A stretch of 64,000 nt of DNA from Shewanella litoralis (GTDB taxonomy: Bacteria > Pseudomonadota > Gammaproteobacteria > Enterobacterales > Shewanellaceae), in the NCBI RefSeq assembly GCF_009828585.1, contig NZ_WSRZ01000010.1:92795-156794 (forward strand). The letters run 5' to 3'. Shown in pieces: positions 1 to 7,543 of the stretch (positions are counted from its first letter, which is position 1; each line of letters starts with the position of its first letter). Position numbers and translations under genes: made by a program. Below the pieces are notes generated by a model that had not been told where the DNA came from, did not search any database, and saw only the letters and a program-made list of their open reading frames with translations.

Positions 1-549
1 CTGCTGATCTCTGCATGGCTGCAACGTAATCAATTTATGAAACAAGCGCAGCGTGATGGGCTAACCGGGATTTACAACCGCCGTACAGGCCAGGAATTGG
101 CAGAAGTCGAATTTATTGAGGCGCAAACGGTGAGTGAACCATTTTCGGTATTACTGATGGATTTGGATTTATTTAAAAACATTAATGATCAATTTGGCCA
201 TGCTACGGGGGATTGGACGCTTAAAAAAGTCACCTCAGTCATTGAGGGGATGATCCGAGCAAATGATATTTTTACCCGTATGGGGGGGGAGGAATTTGCT
301 ATTTTTATGCCCAAGCAAGATCAAGCTGCCGCCGCCGCGTTTGCAGAGCTTGTGCGGATTGAAATCTGTGGCATTAATACCCGTTACTCAGGGCACGATT
401 TTACCATTACGGTAAGCTGTGGCGTAAGCACTGCAAGTAAAGATGACTTGAGCCTAGATCCACTCATCCAACGCGCGGATTTAGCCTTATATAGTGCTAA
501 AAATAACGGCCGTAATTGTGTTCTTTGCTATGACGACGCAATGGCATAA
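1..549 (+). CDS. GGDEF-domain diguanylate cyclase, C-terminal part
   Basis: The reading frame is open from base 1, so the N-terminal sensory region lies outside the window. What remains is a nearly complete GGDEF domain: DGLTGIYNRR at its start, then a DLDLFKNIND metal/substrate segment and the signature GGEEF. A RAND tetrapeptide lies five residues before GGEEF and matches the RxxD inhibitory I-site. By family knowledge the enzyme would make cyclic di-GMP from two GTP and be feedback-inhibited by it. Residues LLISAWLQRNQF just before the domain suggest the end of a membrane segment, so it is probably membrane-anchored. An active cyclase is inferred from the intact motif; the input signal cannot be told from here. 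Confidence 0.9.
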   Translation: MLISAWLQRNQFMKQAQRDGLTGIYNRRTGQELAEVEFIEAQTVSEPFSVLLMDLDLFKNINDQFGHATGDWTLKKVTSVIEGMIRANDIFTRMGGEEFAIFMPKQDQAAAAAFAELVRIEICGINTRYSGHDFTITVSCGVSTASKDDLSLDPLIQRADLALYSAKNNGRNCVLCYDDAMA

Positions 550-672
550 CCCGCGCGCACATTTTCAATTTAGTTGCCTGTCTTTACCCTTTTTTACCTC
601 ATAGAGACCTCATTTGAGCTTGGCTTGCCTACAGCCATTTTTGCCTCACCCCCATTCGCCTTGTTTAAGCCC

Positions 673-719
673 TTTTAAATTCTCGCTGAGAGATCACTTA
701 CTAACGCGCAATGGTATTA
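673..719. repeat. 47-bp dispersed repeat, copy 1
   Basis: The 47 bases beginning TTTTAAATTCTCGC and ending CGCAATGGTATTA recur without a mismatch at 47787-47833 in the same orientation. Both copies lie in long intergenic gaps. The flanks differ, so this is a discrete repeat unit. It could be a mobile-element end or remnant or a repetitive intergenic element; the sequence alone does not decide. Confidence 0.85.
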
Positions 720-847
720 TTCCGTACTGCGCGATTACCCGCGAGTGTTTGAGTGTCACTTTTTACTTGTACATGCTTGCTATGGTGCCAATTTGCAATT
801 ATTTAGGCATAGAATTCATTTTTACTTGCACCATGTCGAATTCAGTT

Positions 848-912
848 AACATTTCAAATGCACTATTTATAACTTCAAATGCACCATTTATCATTTCACT
901 TGCACCATATAC
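848..912 (+). repeat. Three 21-bp-spaced direct repeats (TGCACCAT-type)
   Basis: Three imperfect copies of a TTCAAATGCACCATTTAT-like unit place TGCAC at 859, 880 and 901, exactly 21 bp apart. A more distant relative, TGCACCAT, lies at 827. A 21-bp period puts the copies on one face of the helix, as for clustered protein-binding sites. No neighbouring gene clearly owns them. Confidence 0.55.
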
Positions 913-1053
913 GACATTTTTATCAATTTTTTAAAAAAAATGCATTTGTTTTTGCAAAAAAACCAATCAATGAGTTCTTGTTGATCGGGTGACGTAACTC
1001 ACTCTTTCACTTGTTATTAACCCCCTTATTATTACCTTTACGTAAACGTAATG

Positions 1054-1071
1054 TTTAAACGGTCGTTTAAA
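1054..1071. promoter_or_regulatory. Palindrome TTTAAAC-N4-GTTTAAA, PsrA-like
   Basis: Two 7-base arms, TTTAAAC and GTTTAAA, flank GGTC. The form resembles the AAAC-N4-GTTT sites described for the TetR-family fatty-acid regulator PsrA in Shewanella and relatives. A second palindrome, TTTACGTAAA, sits just upstream at 1038-1047. It is about 580 bp from aceB, which is far for a simple operator, so the link to aceB is an inference. Confidence 0.3.
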
Positions 1072-1346
1072 TTTAGTTTATTTTCTTGCTTTGCTAAATA
1101 GCTGTTTTTAAATTTAAATTTCGCTTTACCATAAGGTAAGCTCAAAACGTACCCAGGTTGTTCGACTTTTGTCTGTAGATTAAAAAGTTGTATAAAAATA
1201 TTTACGGTAAGTATTTTTATTACATTAATTTTTACCAAAAGAATTTGTTGGTCAATTGGTAAGATGAATTTTACCATTACTGTTTAGGGTAATGATTCTA
1301 AATTTTATTCTGTCATTTATCAGTAGTTTAGGGTTTTTATTTGTTG

Positions 1347-1359
1347 TTGGTAAGACCAA
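1347..1359. promoter_or_regulatory. Palindrome TTGGTAAGACCAA, GntR/FadR-like
   Basis: TTGGT and ACCAA flank AAG. The TGGT-N3-ACCA layout is typical of operators bound by FadR-subfamily GntR regulators. It lies about 290 bp upstream of aceB, a gene often controlled by fatty-acid or acetate status. The regulator is inferred only from the shape of the site. Confidence 0.3.
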
Positions 1360-1650
1360 TTTACGAGCTTGGTTTTATCGTCAAAATATGGTTTCGGTCA
1401 ATTTTAAACTGTTGCAATTACAAACGTTTCTGGTTAGTTTTTAGTACGAAACAGACATTTGAAGGTTTTAGTTTGTCACGATAAATGATTAGGTAACAGT
1501 CACAACATCATGCAGTTAATCATGAATAAGCGCAGCATGTTGCGTTAACCCCAAATGGGTAACAGACCAAGGGGGCGCTTAAGTTGAAACACAAATGGCG
1601 TTACTGGTGAGTCATAGCAAACAAAACAATGCAGCACTTAGGGAGCCTAT

Positions 1651-3300
1651 ATGACGGCAGAGCAATTGGTAGCTCAATACAGTAAGACCACATCAACAGA
1701 TGACTTAGCCGCCACCGACATTACAATTGTTGGCCCTGTAATAGACGGTCAGCAAGATGTTTTTAACTCAGGTGCTGTGGCTTTTTTAAACTCGTTGTGT
1801 GCAAAGTTTGCTGCTGAAGTGCCAGAGCTATTAATGAAGCGTAAGCAAAAACAAGTGCGCATTGATAATGGTGAGTTACCAGACTTTCTCCCTGAGACCC
1901 GTGCTATTCGTTATGGTGATTGGACCATCCGCGGCATTCCAGACGATTTAACTGACCGTAGAGTTGAAATCACTGGCCCTGTTGACCGCAAGATGATCAT
2001 TAATGCACTAAACGCTAATGTAAAAGTGTTTATGGCAGATTTTGAAGACTCACTAGCACCTAGCTGGCAAAAAGTGGTTGAAGGTCAAATTAACCTTCGC
2101 GATGCGGTTAATGGCGATATCTCATTTACCGCACCAGAAACGGGTAAGCAGTATTCACTTAACCCCGATCCGGCGGTGTTAATTGCTCGTGTACGTGGTT
2201 TGCATTTAATTGAAAAACATGTGCTTTATAAAGGTGTTCCTGTGCCTGGTGGTCTGGTTGATTTTGCGATGTATTTTTATCACAACTATCGCCAGCTATT
2301 AGCCAAAAACTCTGGCCCTTACTTTTATATACCTAAGTTAGAAAGCCATATTGAAGCGCGTTGGTGGGCAAAGGTTTTTGCCTTTGTTGAAGAGCGTTTC
2401 TGCTTAAAGCCTGGCACGATTAAATGTACCTGCTTAATTGAAACGTTACCTGCAGTGTTTGAGATGGAAGAGATTTTATATGAGCTTCGCTCAAACATCG
2501 TTGCACTTAACTGTGGTCGTTGGGACTATATCTTTAGCTATATCAAAACATTAAAAAATTATCCAGATCGAGTATTACCCGATCGTCAAGCTGTGACCAT
2601 GGACACTAAATTTTTAAGTGCCTATTCACGCTTACTCATCAAAACCTGCCATAAGCGTGGCGCATTAGCCATGGGAGGCATGGCGGCTTTTATTCCTGCA
2701 AAGGATGAAGACACTAATGCCAAAGTGTTGCAAAAAGTACGCGGTGATAAAGAGTTAGAAGCGCGTAATGGCCATGACGGCACCTGGGTTGCGCATCCTG
2801 GTTTAGCTGACACTGCAATGAAGGTTTTTAATGATTATATCGGCGGCGATAGAACCAATCAGTTACACATCACTCGCGATGTAGACGCACCTATTTTAGC
2901 CAGCGAGTTATTAGAACCCTGCGCTGGTGAGCGCACTGAAGAGGGTATGCGTTTAAACATTCGTATAGCGCTGCAGTATATCGAAGCGTGGATCCAAGGC
3001 AACGGCTGTGTGCCAATTTATGGCCTGATGGAAGATGCCGCGACAGCTGAGATTTCAAGAACGTCTATATGGCAATGGATAAAGCACCAAAAAAGTTTAT
3101 CAAACGGTAAGTTGGTGACCAAAGATTTATTTAAAGAGATGCTGAAACAAGAAACCGCCAATGTGAAAAAAGAGCTCGGCAGTGAACGATTTAATGCGGG
3201 GCAATTTACTCAAGCGGCTGCGTTATTTGAACAAATTACTACCTCAGATGAGTTAGTCGACTTTTTAACTTTACCTGGTTACGAACTGTTAACTGCGTAA
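1651..3300 (+). CDS. aceB: Malate synthase A
   Basis: Malate synthase condenses acetyl-CoA with glyoxylate to malate, the second glyoxylate-shunt step, in the cytosol. The 549-residue protein is close to the usual length of isoform A (about 530-550). Family-like segments include VKVFMADFEDSLAPSW, the CTCLIETLPAVFEMEE stretch with its metal-binding acids, and LNCGRWDYIFSYIKT. A GGGAG ribosome site precedes the ATG. Directly downstream, where aceA normally follows, only a remnant of isocitrate lyase is left. The enzyme looks intact, but unless another lyase exists elsewhere its glyoxylate must come from another source, such as glycolate or purine breakdown. Confidence 0.95.
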   Translation: MTAEQLVAQYSKTTSTDDLAATDITIVGPVIDGQQDVFNSGAVAFLNSLCAKFAAEVPELLMKRKQKQVRIDNGELPDFLPETRAIRYGDWTIRGIPDDLTDRRVEITGPVDRKMIINALNANVKVFMADFEDSLAPSWQKVVEGQINLRDAVNGDISFTAPETGKQYSLNPDPAVLIARVRGLHLIEKHVLYKGVPVPGGLVDFAMYFYHNYRQLLAKNSGPYFYIPKLESHIEARWWAKVFAFVEERFCLKPGTIKCTCLIETLPAVFEMEEILYELRSNIVALNCGRWDYIFSYIKTLKNYPDRVLPDRQAVTMDTKFLSAYSRLLIKTCHKRGALAMGGMAAFIPAKDEDTNAKVLQKVRGDKELEARNGHDGTWVAHPGLADTAMKVFNDYIGGDRTNQLHITRDVDAPILASELLEPCAGERTEEGMRLNIRIALQYIEAWIQGNGCVPIYGLMEDAATAEISRTSIWQWIKHQKSLSNGKLVTKDLFKEMLKQETANVKKELGSERFNAGQFTQAAALFEQITTSDELVDFLTLPGYELLTA

Positions 3301-3333
3301 AGACGGCTTATTTACTCAGGAAGGGGTCATACC

Positions 3334-3488
3334 ATGACGACACAATTAACTCGTCAACAATAAATACATTTGTATCGCATCTGCAAGAAGTGATTGCAGG
3401 TTACTTTGACCAAGTTATTACCTGTATTCAGGTCGGCAAGTTTTCAGTAACGGCGTTAACAGGCTTAACTGAAGAAGAGCACTGTTAA
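3334..3488 (+). pseudogene. aceA: Isocitrate lyase remnant with large internal deletion
   Basis: A good ribosome site (AGGAAGGGG) and ATG begin a frame reading MTTQLTRQQ and then stop at 3361-3363. Immediately after, in another frame, comes NTFVSHLQEVIAGYFDQV and further on VTALTGLTEEEHC before TAA. This matches the C-terminus of isocitrate lyase, which typically reads TFVAHQQEVG-GYFD and ends SVTALTGSTEE-QF. So about the first 9 and last 42 codons remain of a roughly 430-440-codon gene. Conserved glycines and serines in the tail are changed, which indicates decay after the deletion. It sits in the usual aceBA operon position. Confidence 0.85.
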
Positions 3489-3531
3489 GTTTTACCGTTT
3501 TACAGTTTAGCCACTTTGTGGCTGTTGTAAC

Positions 3532-3569
3532 CCCGTGCGGCTCACCTACAGGTCGCACGGGATTTTTAT
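3532..3569 (+). terminator. Rho-independent terminator of the aceB-aceA' unit
   Basis: CCCGTGCG and CGCACGGG form an 8-bp GC-rich stem with a 14-base loop, followed by ATTTTTAT. It lies about 45 bases past the aceA remnant and ends the aceB transcript. Confidence 0.8.
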
Positions 3570-3665
3570 CCAGTCGGTTGGATCATAAGCAAACGCTTAG
3601 TTGTAGATTCTAACTGTTTGGGTACTTCCTACCCGTAAGCTTTCCCAACCACAAATTTGTGATTG

Positions 3666-3689
3666 CGGCTCTGATGAGCCGTTTTTTTT
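3666..3689 (+). terminator. Second strong terminator with no gene before it
   Basis: CGGCTC-TGAT-GAGCCG followed by eight T residues is a textbook intrinsic terminator. No protein gene lies between it and the previous terminator about 100 bases upstream. It may end a short non-coding RNA lying in 3570-3689. Confidence 0.75.
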
Positions 3690-3841
3690 GATTTATATTC
3701 TTAAAGAGTATATAAAATAAACTTTTAACGTGAAATGATGGCCATTTTTTAGAGATGAGTCCAATAAAGCTGAAACAGTACGCGTTTGTTGAGCAAAATT
3801 GAGTATACTCAATTTAAGTTTTGTTGCATTTAGGTTAAATA

Positions 3842-5305
3842 TTGAAACCCACCATTCAACCCAAAGGGGCAGATTACTGGACTAAACGGATTAGTGATCA
3901 AGAAATGCCCGCATTATGCTCAACCGTTCGTGATTTAGAGAAACTGGCTAAAGACGATGTGTCTTCATTGGCGTTGCTCGGTCGCAGTGTTATGCATGAT
4001 AACGCCTTAACCTCACGTATTTTACGGGTGGCTAACAGTGCGATTTATAATAAAGGCATTAACCAGGTATCTACAGTCAGCCGCGCTGCCGTTGTGCTGG
4101 GTTTTGATACTATCCGCAATATTTGTATAACCGCAAAACTTCTCACGAGTCTATTAGAAAACAAGCACTTATCTGAAGGTGTATATCAACGTTTGTTAAA
4201 GTTGATGGCGCAATCATTTCAAGCTGCGATGTTAGCGCGGATGATGATGAGTGACCGCGGTGAATCGTTACGCGAAGAAGTGTTTATTGCCTCGTTACTA
4301 TATCGAATAGGGGAAAGTGCTTTTTGGAGTATGGGCGGTGATATTACCGACAACCTTGATCGTAAATTAGCGTTGATAGATAACAAGATTGATCAAAACT
4401 CAGCCATTCGAGCTGAGTTAGGTACCTCTTTTATTCAGCTGACTCAAGGTATTGCCAGAAGTTGGGGCTTAGGGGACGTGTTGTTAAAATCCCTGGCTCA
4501 GCCAGATGAGCGAATGCCAGAAATACGCTGTATATTTTTGGCTGATAAATTAGCTGAAATTTTGTCGAAAAATACTTCAGATCCCAAAGAATTACAAAAA
4601 AGATTAACTCAAGCGGCTGAAATGTTAGATGTGAGCATTGAGGAAATGACCAAAAAGGTCATTCATTGTAACGAAATGACTCATAAACTGGCGATTGAAT
4701 ATGGCGCTAACGCTATTGTGTCATATTTACCTGAGCCGAGCCGTGTGGCTGCGAGTATAGAAACACCTGTTGCCGTGGCCATTGTTAGGCAAGCCGATCA
4801 AGGATACCAACTCAGTAAGTTACGCCAGTTAACTCAGTATGCCGTGGTTAAAACTGATTTTAACCAAATTATGCAAACCGCGCTGGAAGGTATTCTTACT
4901 GGCGTCGGGGTTGATCGATGTGGCGTGTTATTGTTATCGCCTAGCCGCAAATTACTGCAACCTAGGGTAATGTTAGGGGACGATGCAGAAATGCTTAAAC
5001 ACGGGTTTGTGATTGAACTCAATGACTCTCAATCGGTGTTTAGCCAATGTATTGAACAAAAACGCAGTATTTGGGTTAATGCGCCTTCATCGCAAGACTG
5101 TATAGTGCAAGTTGATGATGCCCTTGTAGAGAAATTATCATCGTTTGGCTTTTTGATTGCCCCGTTAGCCATTGGTAATAAAGTGCTTGGGTTGTTTTAT
5201 GCTGACAGACACGGTACGGCTCGCCATTTTGAGCCACAAGACAATGACAGCTTTACCCATTTTTGCCAGCTCGCTAACGTGTGTTTCGCCGTATCGATGA
5301 GTTAG
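3842..5305 (+). CDS. HDOD-domain signalling protein with C-terminal GAF domain
   Basis: The N-terminal half (roughly residues 20-220) has the HDOD pattern: MPALCSTVRDLEKLAKDD, then a SRILRVANSAIYN helix and the VSRAAVVLGFDTIRNIC segment. HDOD proteins are catalytically degenerate relatives of HD phosphohydrolases that act as scaffolds in second-messenger and stress signalling. Residues from about 335 to the end (TDFNQIMQTALEGILTGVGVDRCGVLLL through LIAPLAIGNKVLGLFYADR) look like a ligand-binding GAF domain. The start is TTG, with only a weak ribosome site. It is a single gene between a terminator upstream and a shared bidirectional one downstream. The signal it reads is unknown. Confidence 0.85.
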   Translation: MKPTIQPKGADYWTKRISDQEMPALCSTVRDLEKLAKDDVSSLALLGRSVMHDNALTSRILRVANSAIYNKGINQVSTVSRAAVVLGFDTIRNICITAKLLTSLLENKHLSEGVYQRLLKLMAQSFQAAMLARMMMSDRGESLREEVFIASLLYRIGESAFWSMGGDITDNLDRKLALIDNKIDQNSAIRAELGTSFIQLTQGIARSWGLGDVLLKSLAQPDERMPEIRCIFLADKLAEILSKNTSDPKELQKRLTQAAEMLDVSIEEMTKKVIHCNEMTHKLAIEYGANAIVSYLPEPSRVAASIETPVAVAIVRQADQGYQLSKLRQLTQYAVVKTDFNQIMQTALEGILTGVGVDRCGVLLLSPSRKLLQPRVMLGDDAEMLKHGFVIELNDSQSVFSQCIEQKRSIWVNAPSSQDCIVQVDDALVEKLSSFGFLIAPLAIGNKVLGLFYADRHGTARHFEPQDNDSFTHFCQLANVCFAVSMS

Positions 5306-5324
5306 CCCTAAAGCGTGGAAGCAT

Positions 5325-5360
5325 AAAAAAAGAGATGGTCCATGGGCCATCTCTTTTTTT
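5325..5360. terminator. Bidirectional terminator between convergent genes
   Basis: Seven A residues, GAGATGG, an 8-base loop, CCATCTC and seven T residues form a hairpin with a T tract on both strands. It serves the rightward HDOD gene and the leftward gene ending at 5377. Confidence 0.85.
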
Positions 5361-5376
5361 ATTCACTCGATTACCA

Positions 5377-5982
5377 TTACTGCATAATCAAGCTGGTGAT
5401 ACGTTTTGCTTTTTCATTAGGAATAGGAAAACTTAAATGGTATTGGGCGATTTTCCAACCTTGTTCGGTATGTACTAATGCGCCAGTGCCACGGCTTACG
5501 CCATAAGCTGGGCTAAACAGTTGCTCGTCAAATAAAATAGTGTCGTCTATTTGTAACAAGTGTCGAGATTGAAGTTCGTAGTGCCAGCCTTTTGTTGGCT
5601 TTGCATAACGTTCAAATTCGACCATATTCCAACGCTCTGAATCATCAGTACCAATAAATACCGCTTGTGGGTGATATAAACTGAAATAAGTACTCCAATC
5701 GGCTGCAGCGGCACTTTCATGCAGTTTGTTTAATAGCGCGCTAACCTCTTGACGGTCTTCTTCCGACAAGCCCTGGCTATCTTCAACATCTGCTACATTG
5801 TTGAGATCTTTAATTACGGCCTGGCTTTCAGAGCTTACCTGCTGACTCACCGAAGTCTTTTTCGGTTCTGTTTGCGTGTGATCTGGTGCTAATTCATTTG
5901 CTTCAGTTGCGTGTAAGTCAAAAGCTGCTGCGGTAGTGACTAACATGGCGATAAAGCCAAGTCGGTGAATAATTGATTGCAT
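5377..5982 (-). CDS. Exported NTF2-like (SnoaL/DUF4440-type) protein
   Basis: The 201-residue protein begins with a signal peptide (MQSIIHRLGFIAMLVTTAAAF, cleavage near HATEA). A polar linker follows, then from about residue 75 a cone-shaped NTF2-like domain: LNKLHESAAAADWSTYFSLYHPQ, FIGTDDSERWNMVEFERYA and the closing GWKIAQYHLSFPIPNE. That last pattern is typical of SnoaL-like or DUF4440 domains, which bind small molecules or have uncharacterised enzymatic roles. It is probably periplasmic. No neighbour indicates a pathway; mtfA follows upstream on the same strand with a 54-base gap. Confidence 0.7.
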   Translation of the reverse strand: MQSIIHRLGFIAMLVTTAAAFDLHATEANELAPDHTQTEPKKTSVSQQVSSESQAVIKDLNNVADVEDSQGLSEEDRQEVSALLNKLHESAAAADWSTYFSLYHPQAVFIGTDDSERWNMVEFERYAKPTKGWHYELQSRHLLQIDDTILFDEQLFSPAYGVSRGTGALVHTEQGWKIAQYHLSFPIPNEKAKRITSLIMQ

Positions 5983-6036
5983 AGTGTCCCTTACGTAATT
6001 AATGACATTTTCGCTGTGATTTCATGTCGTTCTGCG

Positions 6037-6861
6037 TCAGTGCCAATGGATTGGGTCTAGGTGATAAAACTGACTCAACTCTTGGTATAGTTTTTGGTGT
6101 TGTTGGTAAAAATCCGCAGGACGTTCAAAAAAGGTTTCGCTTATAACCGCAAAAAATTCTGCCGGATTGGTTGCGCCATAATAATTAAATAATGACGGTT
6201 TATGGTGCGCTGCGCAATGCTGAAGTTGCTTAAATTCTTCGCCTAGCGTTTGTGACCAAGAACGGTAAGCGGTAATGTCAGTTAATGGCGGAGCCCCATT
6301 AGCTGTGCCGTCTTCCTGGTCAAGTTGATGGGCAAACTCATGGATCACAACATTGCTGCCATCAAAGGGATCGGCAGCACCTTCAAGAGTGCTATGCCAC
6401 GATAATACGACTTTGCCATACTCCCAGGATTCTCCTAACAATACATTACGTTGGCTTGACTGAACCCCTGCAATGTCTGTGCGGTTTTGTTCAACAATAA
6501 ATGCTGCTGGGTATACCAGAATCTGTTTTAATTTGGGGTAGTAATCTGTTTGGCGGTTGAGCAGCAGTAAGCAGGCTTGAGCGGCAATGGTGACTTTAAC
6601 TTCGTCATTGATAATAAAACCACTGCAACCGACAAATTGCTTTTCAGCGATAAACACTTGAATGTGCTTTTTGAGTTGTAACTGTAAATCGGTTGGCATG
6701 GCTTTAAAGTATGGAAACCGTGCTTTAAGTATTGCGCGCCATGCAGTCGGGAACGGCTGAGCAGTAATGTGCTGACGTTGGCGTTGTTTACGCCAACGGC
6801 TACTGCCAATCCAGGCTATTGCCAATACTGCTATTAACACGACAAAGACAATCGCAACCAT
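6037..6861 (-). CDS. mtfA: M90-family zinc peptidase MtfA
   Basis: The HEFAH zinc-binding motif within VIHEFAHQLDQEDG, followed by the TAYRSWSQTLGEEF and NPAEFFAVISETFFE segments, is the MtfA signature. In Escherichia coli MtfA (about 265 residues) binds the Mlc repressor and links to glucose PTS control; it is also an aminopeptidase. This copy has 274 residues and a clear N-terminal membrane helix (VAIVFVVLIAVLAIAWIG), so it may be membrane-tethered. Whether an Mlc partner exists is not visible here. Confidence 0.85.
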   Translation of the reverse strand: MVAIVFVVLIAVLAIAWIGSSRWRKQRQRQHITAQPFPTAWRAILKARFPYFKAMPTDLQLQLKKHIQVFIAEKQFVGCSGFIINDEVKVTIAAQACLLLLNRQTDYYPKLKQILVYPAAFIVEQNRTDIAGVQSSQRNVLLGESWEYGKVVLSWHSTLEGAADPFDGSNVVIHEFAHQLDQEDGTANGAPPLTDITAYRSWSQTLGEEFKQLQHCAAHHKPSLFNYYGATNPAEFFAVISETFFERPADFYQQHQKLYQELSQFYHLDPIHWH

Positions 6862-7053
6862 AAAGTTTACCTAAGAATATTTTTACATAGTCTATGTATG
6901 GGGGAGGTTAGCGTTAAATTCAAGTTTACCAATTAATTGCAGCTGTTTAGGCTGTTGTTTAAATCTTGATTTAGAACATTATTTATGTTTTTTGCGTACA
7001 GCTTTTATCAACGTTTGTGAGGCGTTGCGTGCTAACGGCAGTTCGATGATGAA

Positions 7054-7099
7054 TATAAAAGAACTGGCAAACAACTATCGTCTTGATACTTGTTGCCAG
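7054..7099 (-). terminator. Terminator of the ParA-like/RHH operon
   Basis: Read on the minus strand, CTGGCAACAA pairs with TTGTT(T)GCCAG across a 15-base loop, followed by TTCTTTTAT. It lies about 30 bases past the stop codon of the RHH gene. Confidence 0.6.
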
Positions 7100-7129
7100 C
7101 AAAAGGGTGGGGATAGATTTGAGTGCTAA

Positions 7130-7543
7130 TTAACCTAAGTTAGCGTCAATACGTTTTTGTTGCTCGGGCGTGAGTGAAAAATAGTGATTGATTAATTGCC
7201 TGATCAACTTTGATTTAGCAATATTGCCTTGTTGGCTAAGTTGCGTGAGTTGATCGATTGCCGATTCGCTTAACGTGTATGTACAGCGCTTAAATGGTTT
7301 GCTGCCACTACTTGCTTTAACTAATGGTTGCGGTTGATTAGGGTATTTACGTTGTAAAAAATCAACCACATTTGTTGGTTCAAGTACTTCGTTATGTGTC
7401 TGGCCTTTGGCTGAACTAATTGACGGCGTTGATTTACCCGCTGCATATAAGTCTGCTGCAGCAATAAAGTCATCAATTGATACTGCAATAGGGCGCTCAG
7501 CTTTACATAACGAAGCGTTTTTCTTGAGATCGGCGAGTCCCAT
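7130..7543 (-). CDS. Small ribbon-helix-helix-like partner of ParA
   Basis: The 137-residue protein is not recognised by name. Its last 50 residues (FKRCTYTLSESAIDQLTQL and IAKSKLIRQLINHYFSL) have the strand-helix-helix layout of an RHH DNA-binding domain, while the first 85 residues look flexible and polar. It starts 41 bases inside the end of the ParA-like gene, with a strong GGAGG site before its ATG, so the two are probably translationally coupled. A ParA ATPase plus a small DNA-binding adaptor is the usual make-up of a partition or positioning cassette. A plasmid origin of the pair is possible, but no replication gene is nearby. Confidence 0.7.
   Translation of the reverse strand: MGLADLKKNASLCKAERPIAVSIDDFIAAADLYAAGKSTPSISSAKGQTHNEVLEPTNVVDFLQRKYPNQPQPLVKASSGSKPFKRCTYTLSESAIDQLTQLSQQGNIAKSKLIRQLINHYFSLTPEQQKRIDANLG

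Larger units (their letters stand above)
550..1650. other. 1.1 kb non-coding gap before aceB with repeats and palindromes
   Basis: No convincing gene is seen. The gap holds one copy of a 47-bp dispersed repeat (673-719), a 21-bp-periodic direct repeat (848-912), two short palindromes around 1038-1071 and a GntR-like palindrome at 1347-1359, each listed separately. The short frames inside (614-934 forward, 1038-1277 reverse) have biased, non-protein-like composition and no convincing ribosome binding site. The upstream region of aceB is therefore unusually long and may hold regulatory sites. Confidence 0.6.

Noticed and set aside
848-912. 21-bp repeats considered as CRISPR or plasmid iterons
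   Set aside because: No unique spacers and no cas or replication-initiator gene nearby; left as unexplained direct repeats.
614-934. 106-residue forward open frame
   Set aside because: It spans the 47-bp dispersed repeat and the 21-bp repeats, has Ser/Thr/Cys-biased sequence typical of random AT-rich DNA and lacks a ribosome site.
1038-1277. 79-residue reverse open frame upstream of aceB
   Set aside because: Composition is dominated by AT-rich codons, it overlaps two palindromes and no ribosome site or family resemblance is seen.
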